Origin: Sepiola atlantica
Taxonomy: Eukaryota; Mollusca; Cephalopoda; Sepiida; Sepiolidae
Direction of reading: 5' to 3'
Assembly (NCBI GenBank): GCA_963556195.1
Contig: OY744517.1
Location: 143,850,347-143,914,346 of the forward strand
Length of the DNA stretch: 64,000 bases
Shown: piece by piece, positions 1 to 10,829 of the stretch
Layout: each line of letters begins with the position of its first letter
How positions within the stretch are numbered: the first letter of the stretch is position 1
The notes under the pieces: generated by a model
Told to the model about the DNA's origin: nothing
Databases searched by the model: none
What the model saw: only the letters and a program-made list of their open reading frames with translations
Translations under genes and position numbers: made by a program

Positions 1-57
1 TAAAAAAATAATAATAGTAAATATATAAAAAAAAAATGAAATAAATAGAAACAACAT

Positions 58-60
<3 letters not shown>

Positions 61-133
<73 letters not shown>
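61..133. repeat. (AT)n microsatellite
   Basis: About 72 bases of uninterrupted TA dinucleotides. Further pure AT tracts lie near 13446-13474, 16623-16669, 21741-21777, 27278-27303, 27630-27650, 30242-30260, 31087-31112 and 36866-36905. Short reading frames across them encode only Tyr-Ile runs and are not genes. Confidence 0.97.
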
Positions 134-135
<2 letters not shown>

Positions 136-590
136 AATAATAATATAGGATATAATATCTAATTATTATCTTATCAGAACTTATTACGATCTATTTCATT
201 TTCCTCTGAATACTTTATCCTGAACACTTCTGGTTTAACCCCCCAGCGCTCCTGGCATTTTCTCGGATTCCGGGATTTTTCTTTGACAAGGAGAGGAAAA
301 AAATCTCTCGAAATATATCAAATTGATCCCTGATCATCCGGAATATTACAAACTAACACTCTTGCTATCTTGTAAGTTCGTCTAGAAAAATAAACAAACC
401 TTTTCGATCTATATCCGACTTATTTCGGTTTTGTTTTGTTTTTGTTCTTCACAGCTTCCAGCGATCCGGAACTTCGCATTGCCTTCAACCTTTTTAAAAC
501 TTTTATTATTACTCCCAGCAAACTACCAATGTCTATTATATAAATATATATATAAATAAATATATATATATATACATATATATACAGAGA
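134..590. other. AT-rich intergenic stretch, no feature seen
   Basis: I see no open frame, RNA fold or repeat boundary I can support. The last 50 bases are a degenerate AT/TAAA microsatellite leading into the GAA tract. Confidence 0.5.
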
Positions 591-686
591 GAAGAAGAAG
601 AAGAAGAAGAAGAAGAAGAAGAAGAAGAAGAAGAAGAAGAAGAAGAAGAAGAAGAAGAAGAAGAAGAAGAAGAAGAAGAAAGAAGA
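591..686. repeat. (GAA)n microsatellite
   Basis: About 30 copies of the trinucleotide GAA/AAG, nearly perfect. GAA tracts of this length can form triplexes and are often variable in length between individuals. Confidence 0.95.
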
Positions 687-780
687 GTGTAATAACAGAC
701 AGAAAGGCTAATTTGGGGATTTCCCCTCTTTATTTCTCATGGATTACTCTGATTTAGGGGAAAATCGACTCTGAAACTTC

Positions 781-1610
781 TTGGTCTTTCTTTCTCATCA
801 AATCTTCCTTGGAGTTCATACACTAAATCTATTGTTCTTTCTGCTTCTCATAAAGTCGATTCTCTCTATTGCTTTAAACACTTTTTCACACCTGAGGTTA
901 TTCTCTATCTCTACAAATCTACTATCAGACCATGTATTGAGTACTGCTATCATATTTGAGCTGGTGAATCTCTGTCCCATTTGAGGGTTCTTGATAAGGT
1001 GCAGAAACGTATCTGTAATTTGATTGGACTCACTCTTCTCTGTATCTTCTCTCTCACAGACGTGACGTTGCTAGTCTCAGTCTTTTCTATAAATACAATA
1101 TTTTATGGAAATCGTCCCAGACAAAGCATGAAGCCCCTTGATGTAATAAGCTAACGAAAAAAATACTACTTCAAGGTCAAAAACTAGCCAACGATAAGTG
1201 TTATATGGATAGATACTGGCCCATAAAACAACAATTCTCTGCTCTTTATCAGAAACATCTATCATGGAATGTGAGGACTAAAAAACAAAAATGTTCTTCA
1301 GAATTGTGCGATTTATTCCCTGCTTCCTTTGTTCCAGCTCGTTTGACTCGTTGGTCTAGTGGTCTCCATCAATTCGCTGTTTTGATACTTCAATGTAATA
1401 CAGCTTCCTATTCCAGTAGCTTCTTTCCAAAAACTGCTGGCTTGTGGAACTCTCTTCCTCTGACTGTTTGCCTCTTGCCTATAGCCTCGTTATTTTGAAG
1501 TCTGAGGCCAATAGGCATCTCCTGTCTTTCTGATAATCATCTTTCATTCTTGTAAGCTCCTTACATCAAGTGTCCTCATGCCTTGTCTGGAACGATTTCC
1601 ATTAAAAAAA
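781..1610 (+). pseudogene. LINE ORF2 C-terminal fragment (CR1/L2-like), rearranged
   Basis: Read with frame changes, the strand gives the C-terminal block of a non-LTR retrotransposon reverse transcriptase. There is a segment with TIRPCIEYC (about 925-950), then LDKVQKRICNLIG (about 985-1030), and after a gap the terminal block with FFPKTAGLWNSLP (about 1425-1460). Stops and frameshifts interrupt it. The middle (1104-1155) is an inverted copy of the element's own 3' end, which is present in normal orientation at 1545-1605. The same family recurs on the minus strand at 61012-61240. Confidence 0.75.
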
Positions 1611-1623
1611 ATGTGATGCTTAT

Positions 1624-2220
1624 GCATTATGGAATGAACCAAATGTTCTTCCTTATTTCTAGAAGAGTGAATCGAAAATGGAGATAATTCGATTTTTTTA
1701 CGGGGACTCATAACGAAACGATTATATTCGATTTTTTTCTCTTACGAGAAACCGTAACGCAGATAGAGAAAAAAAAGAATTTGTAAGAAGATAAATTTTT
1801 TTAAAACAGGATTTTTGTAATAAAATATATTAAGAAACGTAATTAAAATGGAAATAAATTAGATTTATTTATGTAACTTTAACATCACCTAAAATATAAA
1901 AATATGAAGTACATATTTGAAAAATAGTTTTACACTGGGTACAATTCAAATATCTTGGAGAGTATACTTCCCATATAAAGTACATATTTGTAAAAAAAAT
2001 ATTACACTGGGTACAATTGCAAAAAATCGAACTTTGCCTTATCTCTAGTTAGATATAGAATATCTTGAAGATTTAACGCATTGACATTCATTTTCGGAAA
2101 ATTAAGAAAAGAATTAAGACAGTTTGAATTATCTCCCCTTCCTAAAAAATTCAAATTATCTCCCCTTCCGATTCACTCTTCTAGAAATAAGGAAAGAACT
2201 TTGGTTCATTGCCATAATGC
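1624..2220. mobile_element. MITE with long terminal inverted repeats
   Basis: The left end (1624-1694) and the reverse complement of the right end (2120-2220) match over about 70 bases, both beginning GCATTATGG and containing CTAGAAGAGTGAATCG and GGGGAGATAATTC-like blocks. The interior has no transposase; it holds two tandem copies (about 1907-1975 and 1978-2040) of a unit with TTACACTGGGTACAATT. I could not define a target-site duplication. The internal end motif is shared with the element at 48411-48862. Confidence 0.7.
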
Positions 2221-2755
2221 CGAAGCAGCAAAAATTCTTTAACTTTAACTGCCTTTGAATTAACCCGACCTCAAAAGGTGACCGAACGGGCCACATTTTT
2301 CTAGTAGTATTTCATATATAAAGATACATCCGGAGACGCCGTTTAAAAATAGTTATGCATAGGAACCGAAGCGTATCGAAATTTCTAATAATCTTGGTAA
2401 TTTTTTAAAACTATGAACTTAAAGATATGACATACTATGTTTATTCAGCGCTGTCAATAATTAAGAAACATTGTGTAATGGTCTCATACTTTTACAAGGG
2501 AACTAACTCTATTATATTTTTAAACTTTAGTTATCTCCCTTAGATTACATCTTTCTTAACAGAGTGACTCCGTATTTAATTTATGCATATATATCCTCAC
2601 ATAGAAGTTTCAGGAAATTATTTTATCAACTGAATATTGAATTGGGGTAAATTACCAAAACTTTGCTTTTTTTTGGGGGGGGGGGGGGGGGGGTTAAAAG
2701 TTCATGCAAATATTATATTGAGCAAAAATGTATTAGTTAATTTGAAGTAGAATGA
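2221..2755. other. No gene seen; contains a poly-G run
   Basis: AT-rich DNA without a supportable feature, apart from a homopolymer of about 18 G near 2676-2693. Confidence 0.5.
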
Positions 2756-2756
2756 A

Positions 2757-2965
2757 TACTCGCTCATTTGGCATAATCGTTAGAGGGTTTGCTAATGGAT
2801 CGGGATATTTGGGTTCAATCTTCGATCAGGTCATACCAAAGACTGAAAACCTGGTACTTGCTGCCTCCTTGCTAAACTTTCAACATTATTAGGTAAAGTT
2901 CAAGGGTAAGTAGATCAATTCAGGGAACAGAGTGATGCCTTCTCCTACATCTCGGAGCTATTGAA
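2757..2965 (+). mobile_element. tRNA-derived SINE
   Basis: The head looks like a tRNA gene. An A-box-like block (TTTGGCATAATCGTTAGAGG) begins at about 2767 and a B-box-like block (GGGTTCAATCTTC) lies at about 2811-2823, spaced as in RNA polymerase III promoters. The body after it (CATACCAAAGAC, then GGTACTTGCTGCCTCC, to about 2900) resembles the conserved central domain of SINEs widespread in molluscs and other animals. The tRNA part does not fold into a proper cloverleaf, so this is a SINE and not a functional tRNA. The 3' limit is approximate. Confidence 0.65.
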
Positions 2966-2969
2966 AATG

Positions 2970-3540
2970 GAGCCTTCATGTTGTCTTCGAAACAATTAAT
3001 ACTTCAAAAAAACATATTTTGTCTTCTCCGACATCATCATGCACGTGTGTTCTGTTGATGATGCCAACTGATGACAATTTCAGTAGCTGTAATATAAAAC
3101 ATTTTGACATGCTTCTCACATGAATTATTCCATTAATTAAATCAATAACTTGATATTCGTAGTGATCGTCCAATAAGCTGCAAGGTCAAAGGGGTATGGG
3201 TAGATAAAAAGATAGAGAATTATTTTAAGCTCATCACTTAATCATTTGAGGTTATGTCAGCCCATCTTAAAAACACGTCTTGTTTAAGCTTTCATTAAGA
3301 GTCCCAAAAATTGGCACCCGCCACTCAGATCCAACCAATTATCGCCTTTCTCATGAACACCAGCTTATTTTAAGGCAGAGTCAACCCTGTGACTCCTTCG
3401 CGATCTTTGTCTAGAACATATTCTGTTTACCACATAAAACCAGGTTTATCTGAGCAAATATATTTTAGGTAATATTTATACTAGCAAATGTGCCCACCAA
3501 TATTTAACACTCTTCCATGCACTAGGTAGTATGTTAAGTG
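2970..3540. repeat. Non-coding repeat, partly shared with 56200-56390
   Basis: No gene is visible. The part from about 3370 to 3560 resembles 56200-56390: both contain TTTTGTCTAGAA-like and AATATTTATACT-like blocks and end in a GGGTTTTTTTAAC stretch. This is an interspersed repeat of unknown class. Confidence 0.5.
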
Positions 3541-4195
3541 GGTTTTTTTAACATAGTTCACCCTAAAAAAAACAAGTTGCCACTGTAAACGTAAGGGGCT
3601 ACTGAGAATTATGGTGAAAGTTTTGGGGGTCATCCAGCAAGATGCTTGTTCACATTAGTTTTAAATTTCTGCATGTTGGTATAGTCAGGGAAACAGTGAG
3701 GGGTTCCAAAGCCGGTCAGCACGAGGAAAGAAGTTATTAGAGTAGAAGGCTCTCCAGAATCTGGGGACCTCCAGTGAATGGATGGGATTTAGCTGATTGT
3801 AGGGTTGGTCAAGTGTATTTACGTCGAGGGGGTACCAGAGCAGCAGTTCATCGAAGCACATTTCATTGAAGTACTTGTAAAACAAGCACAAAGATGCAAC
3901 ATTGCGGCGAGGGGGCAGGGCTAAAGCTTGGTGGATAGTGAGAGACCTATTAGATTAGCGACTCTTTTTTTGGACCTTCTCTAAGAGGAGGAGACTAGTG
4001 GATAGTGCACCAGCCCAGATGTGACAATACTCCATGCATGAGCAGATGGTGGCTTTGTAGAGATATACGATACTGTCAGGTGTGAGAGGTTTTCTAGCAC
4101 GGTAGAGAAAGCCCACTTTCTTTGCAGCAGCCTTGGAAATGTCTTCTATGCAGGTGTGCAATGCATGTGAATAACAGAATTGCTGCAAGTAAGAA
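3540..4195 (-). pseudogene. LINE ORF2 C-terminal fragment (CR1/L2-like, family A)
   Basis: Two frames on the minus strand give the end of a LINE reverse transcriptase: first DISKAAAKKVGFLYRARKPL and CSCMEYCHIWAGALS (about 4150-3990), then [14 protein letters not shown] and FYSNNFFPRADRLWN (about 3885-3700). Stops and frameshifts separate them. The 3' non-coding tail runs to about 3540. Close relatives in this window lie at 15545-16170, 34205-34625 and 57600-58140, all 5'-truncated, as expected of target-primed reverse transcription. Confidence 0.8.
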
Positions 4196-4199
4196 ATAT

Positions 4200-5370
4200 T
4201 TGACCAAGAGAAAAGAAATCACACAAGAAATTGGAAATGTGTCTGATCTGGAATTTTGACCACCCAGAATTTGATTTCTCCTTGGAAAGATTAGTGTCTC
4301 TTTAAACGGAAGTTCATGCTGAGAGATGAAGCCTCTGAAAAAGTATAGTTTTTTCAGATACGAGGTTCCCTACTTCGATTATGACCCACTTGAGTTTTTC
4401 CAAAAATAATGGCCGACCAGATACAGGACCCCTAGGCATCAGATTTTGATATCCATAGGTTGGCAGCAGATTAACCTTTTCAAGTGAATATCTGGGTGTT
4501 TTTTCTGCTGTGGTTTTAGTGATATCTATATATATATATTCCAGTAAAAGGGCAGAAGGCAGTCAGTTGGTTTTCTGGGTATCTCATGGTCAGTTGAGGT
4601 TTGTGTGCTTCTTAGAGAGAGATGGGCCCTGGGGCTCTTAGATAATGGATTGTGTTCATTTGGACTTGTATTTTGGTTTTGTTGGGCTAAGAATTCTCAT
4701 TTGCAAGTCTGTTGTTCAATAGAAGAAAACGAGTATCCTTGTAACCTCCAAAAAATAAACCTTTGTTACTTGTTTTAAATTGGAGTAATTTTATTTGGAA
4801 AGAGAATTCTTCTATTTCAACACTGACTTTGACAATTGACACTGTCACCGGTGTCAAAATCAAGCAATGACTTTGGACCAGCACGAGTGAACGATCATGA
4901 CCTGTGCAGTGAATGCACACAGATGTACGTTCATAATGGGTAGCAATAACTTTGAAGTTATATGTCAGCAGAAGGGCTGGATGTCAAAAGATTATTGTTG
5001 TTTCACAGAAGAAACATGGCAGGTTGTGAAATGGATACCAACACATTTACTATGGCTATTGACAACTTTCACGTGGTCTCTCCTGTGAGTACCTGATTAT
5101 AAGAGGAATTGGTCAAACTAATATCAACAATAACTGAATCAAGCCAGTTAAAAAGTCATAATATCCTGATTCATACAATTTTTCTTTTTTTTTTACGAAG
5201 GAACATTGTAAGGTTAATGAGAAAGTACATCTGCCCAAATTAGCTCATATCCACTGTGAGAAGGAAAACTCATCCAAACATGTCATTTTTGTGAAGATTG
5301 CCTTAGCTTATCAATGGATTATAATCACCATCACGCAGATAGTAGCACTTGTGTTTTTTTGTTTGTTTTT
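4200..5370. other. No gene seen
   Basis: Mixed-composition DNA with short open frames on both strands that show no recognisable domain. The 4600-4840 part ends with an AATAAA polyadenylation-like signal and could be retroelement UTR, but I found no matching second LTR. Confidence 0.35.
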
Positions 5371-5375
5371 ACTAA

Positions 5376-5850
5376 AGGATCACCACTTATCAAGGCCAAA
5401 GGTCACTCAAGAATAAGGGTTAATAAGACAGAATAATTGTCAATTGAGAGATGAAGAACCTTATGAGAGGATTGAGAATGATTGATGGAGTAGACAAGTT
5501 TGAATATTTGTGAGAATGGTTCATGACATGAATCTGATGTCATTGGACTTGAAGACAACCATGTAATCTGTAAGGAAGCAGTCCAGTAGTAATGTGTTCC
5601 ACAGACGAGAAGCCCTTGCAAAGAAGCTCTAGTTGTGGAAATTCTGCCTAACATAAATGGGAAGAAAGAAATTTTTTCGTTATGGTAGCTAAGTGAGTTC
5701 TTGCTGTGAATGTCCTACATGAAAGAAGCAGAGATTGGGGCTCAGTCGAGCATATTCCATGGAAAACGATAGAGTAGAGGGAGACTAGGAATGTCTCTTC
5801 TGTGATCGGTCATGATGAGGATATATAACATTCTGTCCGGCATGTATGCT
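5376..5850 (-). pseudogene. LINE 3' end fragment (family B)
   Basis: This is the 3' part of a second LINE family. The tail near 5376-5420 (CACCACTTATCAAGGCCAAA, then CACTCAAGAATAAGGGTTAA) recurs at 13005, 56835 and 60895 on the same strand. Upstream, the coding end can be traced at protein level by comparison with 56835-57350, but it is broken by stops. Confidence 0.7.
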
Positions 5851-6660
5851 ATTTTAGTTGTTCTTTAAGTATGCATACAGTTGCAATTATTGACAATTAC
5901 TACAGTTGTTATTTTATCGCAAGAAAAACATTCAATTTAATGGTTAATTTAATGAAATTTATCTTAAAAGATAGTGAAAAATCAGTTTTTAAATTGCTGT
6001 TTAACTGTTTATAAAACTGAAATTATATAAAAGTACATACTGTTTAAAAAAAAGTATATCTGATTTAATTTCTTTAGGGACTTATCTTTTATTATTTTAA
6101 TAATCAGATTTCTTAACAAGAGTTATTTATTTTTTATATCAATGAATGAAAACTATATTTTTTTCTTAAATAACTAAAACATTTTTTATCCGACGCAAAT
6201 TACTTCTAAATCCGACTAAAGAATCGAATTGTCTAATATTTTAGTTCATTTAATTAATTTTTACTTTTAATGTTTCTTAAACGCAGATATTTCTTTTGTA
6301 TTCAAAAGATTAAAATAACCGACAGAATAACAACTGATGATGATAATGAAAATAAATTGTTATTAAATATTTGTCCTTATTTATTTCATTACCCTTTCTT
6401 TCACAAGGCCACAACAGTTAGGTTAAAAAAACATAAGCCGGCAGAATAACGAGGGGCTCGTTATTTTGCCGAGATCGGCAAAATAGCCTCTTTTTTTTTT
6501 AAATTTTTTATGCCGTTGAATTTAATTTGTCTTTATTTTCTACCATTTCCCCTAACCAGGAATATACATGTGACTGGGAACCGCTTTGAATTTAATATTC
6601 TTTAGAAACTTCCTCCACTGCTCTCCACTGATTTTTTATTTTTTCTAAATATTTCCGGAT
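5851..6660. other. No gene seen; one short repeat
   Basis: AT-rich non-coding DNA. About 6545-6605 (ATATACATGTGACTGGGAAC onward) matches 51962-52015, which lies just after the 5S-like repeat there, so it is probably a partial copy of that family. Confidence 0.45.
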
Positions 6661-7862
6661 TGTTTTACAAGCTGTCTTCTATTCGATAAGGAGTTCATTT
6701 GTATGAATGCTAGTTATTTTTTCTTTTATTTTAAGGAGTAAACAGTTTATTGAATAAAAGCATATAAGAATGTTTACTCTCAATTTATCTTGTGTATGTG
6801 AAAATCTCTTGCATCTTCGCATTACAGCTGGAGGCTCTTTTTGAAATATATAAATTATTTATTTATTTTGAATTTTAGAAAAATGTTCACATTTAGTTTT
6901 AATAGATTTTTTTAGAAAGATATGTAAATGAGTATCATATAAAAAAGGGACAAAACATTAGCAAATTAATCTCTTTTTTTGCTAATACTATGTGTTATTA
7001 TAAAAACCGGAAGTTTGTTGCCAGTGTACTTTTTTGATGATTTTTACTCTTTAAAATTATCACCGATCGGTTTAATAAGCTGTTTTCTATTTAATAAAAG
7101 GTTGAATTGTATGGAAAGTCTGTTATTTTTCTCTCTTTTTAATTTAAACAGTTTGTGGAATTAAGGAATATTTACTATGTAAAAACGCCCTCCACGCTAT
7201 GTTATGACTAGTGTTGGGACGATTTATCGGAATCGGAACTCAGAACTTTTTGAAGTATCAGAAAAATTTGACCTTAATTTCCAATTTCAAAAACGATTCT
7301 TTTCATTTTATTTTTATTGTTTATTTAAAACTTAATTTTCCATTGCTGGTACTAATGATAAAATGGTAAATATTTATTGATTTTAAACTACCAGTAAAAC
7401 TAAAATTCATAGATCATAACAAATTTAGGTAAAAATGGCATCGGAAAAAATGGCACAAGTGAAAAATATAGATCACAATCTCAATCAGTTTATCAAAACA
7501 TTGGTAGAATAAAAAAAAAAGGGAAAACATTTAGAAGTTTGTGAAATTAAAAAGAATTATATCTACATTAAAAAGTTGATGAGTAAGTACTCTCCGCTGA
7601 ATACTCTCCCTCCCACACACAAATTAAATTCTGCTTTTTGGGGCAATTTTATAATCGGAATCAGTAATTGTATCGGAATCGGAAAAATATTGGAATCGTC
7701 CCATCACTAGTTATGAGTAGGTCTCTTTGAAATATATAATTTATTTAGTGTGGATGTTCTCTTTAAGAGAAAGTTTTAATAATGTTGATCATGTTTAATT
7801 ATGAAGGATTTCAATAAGTATCATATAACAGAGGAAAAAAAAAACATTAGCAAATTAATCTA
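6661..7862. repeat. Diverged direct repeat split by a MITE
   Basis: 6661-6985 resembles 7076-7200 plus 7718-7862. Both contain an AAGCTGT(C/T)TTCTAT start, an AACAGTTT block, a CTCTTTGAAATATATAA-like block, and an ACATTAGCAAATTAATCT end. The second copy is interrupted by the hAT-type MITE, so the duplication came before that insertion. Confidence 0.55.
7209..7709. mobile_element. Non-autonomous hAT-type MITE with 8-bp target duplication
   Basis: The left end reads TAGTGTTGGGACGATT and the reverse complement of the right end reads TAGTGATGGGACGATT (15 of 16 identical). The element is flanked by GTTATGAC (7201-7208) and GTTATGAG (7710-7717), an 8-bp duplication with one change. Terminal repeats of the TAGTG(T/A)TGGG type with an 8-bp duplication are typical of the hAT superfamily. 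The 501-bp interior carries repeated ATCGGAATCGG-like motifs near both ends and no transposase. Confidence 0.88.
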
Positions 7863-7959
7863 ATCTTTTCACTAAGATTGCTTTATGTGGAATGGGTGAA
7901 CATTTAAAGTCTAAGGGAGATAATGATCGCACTTATTTGGATACACCACTTTGAGCATT

Positions 7960-9115
7960 TATGGATGCTGTGACAGTTAAATCAGGAAGTGTTGAAGGAA
8001 TGGAAGAAGTTCTTCTTCGATTGGATGAATTTATTCTGTGGTCAAAAATAAAGTTTAAAGAAATCCAGAAGTGTTACATATGTGAAAGGCAAACAGAGAG
8101 AAGTTCAGTATAAGATAGGTGATATGATATTAACTGTTAAAGAAGAGCCAGTGAAGAGTTTAGGAAAATGGTACATGGGTGCATTAAATGACAGAAGTAA
8201 GGAAGCAGCAAGCGGAAGATGGATTACAAACTATAGAAAAGACTGATCTCCCTGAGAAATTCAAATGTTGGTGCTAACAGTATGCTTTGTACCCAAGGTT
8301 AATGTGGTCTTTACAGATGTATGAGATACCATTGACCTGAGTTGAAAAAAATAGAATAGCGATGCAGCATATATATAAGAAAATGGCTGGGATTGTCAAA
8401 GTCGCACAATAATACTGCAATATTTGGAAGAAATAATCAACTACCGGTCGCATCTATTGTAGAAGAATATAAGGCTGCTAAAGTGCGTAGTGATGATGCT
8501 TCGCTTCTCTGACAACAAAAAAAAAAATCAAAGATAATCCACCTGAAGAACCAGGTTGAAATGGAGATCAGAAACTGCAGTCGATCATGCAATAGCAGAT
8601 ATTGTTCGAGCAGTGTAGGATGATACAAATGTATTTGGAAACTTTAAACCATTTTCCAGAAGTAATGAAAGGGAAAAGAGGGATAATGTAGTGATAGAAA
8701 TTAGGAAAGAAGTTCAGGCGAACCGATATTTACATCTTGTAAAATGTGATCAATAAGGGCAGTGCTTACGATGGTGTTGTAGAGCGAAACAATGGATGGA
8801 AGAAATATGAGCCTGGAAACAGCCAAGGACATCGTTCTTGATTAGATGAACGTATGATGCTATGCCATCACCTGCCAATCTTGTTTGTTATAGGATATGC
8901 GATATGCGATAATGATAGATGTTAATGCAGGAAGAAGGGAACGCCAAGACATTCTCTCAAACTGTGAGCTGGCAACAGAAACATATACGTGGCATCTCAA
9001 TCAGGTGCTTGCAATAATTGAAGAAATCAAGCAAAAAATAAGGTAATTTTGTAATGAAGAATTACCAGGATTAAAAAAATAAAGATGGAATTTCACAAAG
9101 CATGCACAAAAAGTA
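7960..9115 (+). pseudogene. LINE reverse transcriptase C-terminal region, heavily decayed
   Basis: With many frame changes the strand matches the C-terminal part of a LINE polyprotein. There is a WSKIKFK-like block (about 8041), then a SLGKWY-like block (about 8155), an IRKWLGL-like block (about 8370), then PVASIVEEYKAAKVRS (about 8443-8490), and near 8940 a GTPRHSLSNCELA segment followed by TYTWHLNQVLA, the usual zinc-knuckle tail of this LINE type. No frame stays open, so it is dead. Confidence 0.7.
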
Positions 9116-9129
9116 ATTTGAGTAGTCAT

Positions 9130-9450
9130 CCAACAACTACAAAAATAAATGACAGATGGACTGGAAATTGGAAGTTAAGTGTAGATCTGGAAAACTTTCT
9201 GGTGTTCCCATTGGTATAATCTGGACAATGACCAGATATTGTCATGTGATGTGAAGAAAGAATAATACGGAAATATATGCTGGTCAAAGATGATTTTGAT
9301 GACATTAGTTTTTGCAGAGAGGTGTTACCATCCTCCCACATACAATGCCTGGTATTCTCAAATGGTCACCCATCCGATACTGGCTAGGCTAAATGTCCCT
9401 TAACTTCAGTGATCTAACAAGAACCAGTGTGTCAACATTATTATGCAGAG
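9130..9450 (-). mobile_element. Interspersed repeat with 5S-rRNA-like segment (copy 1)
   Basis: The minus strand from about 9415 to 9341 resembles the 3' two-thirds of 5S rRNA. It contains GATCACTGAAGTTAAG, then CCAGTATCGGATGGGTGACC, then GAGAATACCAGGCATTGTA, covering the internal control region of 5S genes. The flanks (TGACACACTGGTT upstream, GTGGGAGGATGGTAACACC downstream) are shared with the copy at 51800-52050. This is therefore a repeat family with an embedded 5S-derived sequence, as in SINE3-type elements, and not a true 5S gene. Confidence 0.7.
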
Positions 9451-9559
9451 TTCAGTGAACTTATAATTAAATAAGCAATGGTTTTTAATTCTGACAGTAG
9501 GTACTTTGACGTACAGCATCACTTTTAGTGAACACACGTTTGTGTTATCTGGCTATTTA

Positions 9560-9835
9560 CTATGATCAGGAGAGGATGATAACGGCTACTCAAGACCAAG
9601 GCTTTTAAGATGAGTGATCTCAGTAACAACAAGTGCAGGTTCTGTCACACAGAAGTAGAGAGTGTGAGCCACCTGACATCCAGTTCTAAGGTTTTGCTGG
9701 TGGGCAGCTACTACACAATGCAACACAATGGAATGTGTAAATATCTCCACTGGGCCATCTGTAAAAGATTGAATATCAAGTGTAGCAGCAAATCCTGGGA
9801 AAATATACACAAAAGAATTGTTAGAAACAAGTAAC
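9560..9835 (+). pseudogene. Fragment of a LINE with CCHC motif (REL-type)
   Basis: An open frame at 9610-9834 contains NKCRFCHTEVESVSHLTSSS, which matches the CCHC zinc knuckle of the element at 52845-53583, with the final Cys changed to Ser. A short block with KYLHWAICKRLNIKCSS follows. Only this piece of the LINE is present, and the reading continues out of frame. Confidence 0.7.
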
Positions 9836-9899
9836 ACTCAATCAATTATGACTATGGCCCCATTCCACAACAGACAAGAGGTCAGTTTTTTTAAGGATT

Positions 9900-10475
9900 C
9901 AGCCATTGTCTTGGATATGTGTGCATTCGTTTTGTCCACATGCCAAGGATAGAGAATGGTGTCATCAACAAATATACCCATCTCAGATGCGATTGCATCA
10001 GGGAAGGTCACTTATGAAAATCATGAATAATAAATGTCCAAGGATTGATGACTATATTAATGTTATCTTGTTTAAATGTACAGCCATCAAGAACGAATTG
10101 GATCTTTGTTTTACCTAAGAAGGATCTGATTATATTTGATATTTATCCAGTAATACTGTACAAATTAATTTTCATGAGAAGACCTTCATTCGAGACCTTG
10201 TCAAAGGCTTTGGATATGTCAATCACTACCACTCTAGCTTCACCTGCCTTATCCAGTGTATGGTATATGCGTTCAGAGATGACCGTTAGAATATTCGCAG
10301 TAGAACGGGCTTGCCTAAATCCATACTGTTGTTCAGAAAGAAGTTTAGCATTTACATTTACAAGGTAGTAGACTATTGCTAGATTGATGCAAAGATTTTA
10401 GTGAAGAGTGGAAGGAGACTGATGGGGCGATAATTTTGCTTTCAAGCAACTGTTTTACTCGTTCTATTGTATGGT
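9900..10475 (-). pseudogene. LINE reverse transcriptase palm fragment
   Basis: The minus strand gives a reverse-transcriptase palm segment: a KIIAPISLLPLFTKI-like block (about 10445-10400, needing a frame change), then EQQYGFRQARSTANILT (about 10340-10290) and VVVIDISKAFDKVSNEGLL (about 10240-10180), followed by FLGKTKIQFVLDG. The first catalytic Asp is present (DISKAFD); the YADD/FADD box is not. This is a jockey/CR1-type fragment. Confidence 0.75.
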
Positions 10476-10519
10476 TGTTCGACATGAAAGATGCATACTT
10501 CAAAATTGAAAGAAAGATT

Positions 10520-10795
10520 TGATAGAGCTTACACTCGGACACTAAGAGTGGCTTTGAATCTCACTTCCAGAAATCACCTGACCAATGAATGATCACATGG
10601 GAACCTTCGTCCAGCATCAGAAATCATCAAAGTGTGTAGAGTCAGATTCAAAGGGCATTAATGAAGAGATAAAGATGAAATTGTTAAGTTCTTTTATGGG
10701 AGCCTACACAAGGAAGCGTTACCAGGTGACAAGCCAAGACTTAGATCAAGCAGAGTTGGGATGAAATAACTTGCCTAGAGCTACCGAATATGATG
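10520..10795 (+). pseudogene. LINE C-terminal tail fragment
   Basis: The frame gives AYTRTLRVALNLTSRNHLTN and then, with stops, LRPASEIIKVCRVRFKGH and EALPGDKPRLRSSRV. This resembles the tail of LINE ORF2 proteins in which a 'TRMLR ... GH ... RGRP' pattern follows the thumb. It is a dead fragment. Confidence 0.55.
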
Positions 10796-10829
10796 AATAG
10801 TATAATTATATGTCGACAAAGAGTCACAG

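Noticed and set aside
2765..2840. Candidate tRNA gene
   Set aside because: A and B boxes are present, but the stems do not pair into a cloverleaf and the sequence continues as a SINE body.
9341..9415. Functional 5S rRNA gene
   Set aside because: Only the 3' two-thirds is recognisable, with many changes, and the flanks are shared with another copy, so it is part of a repeat.
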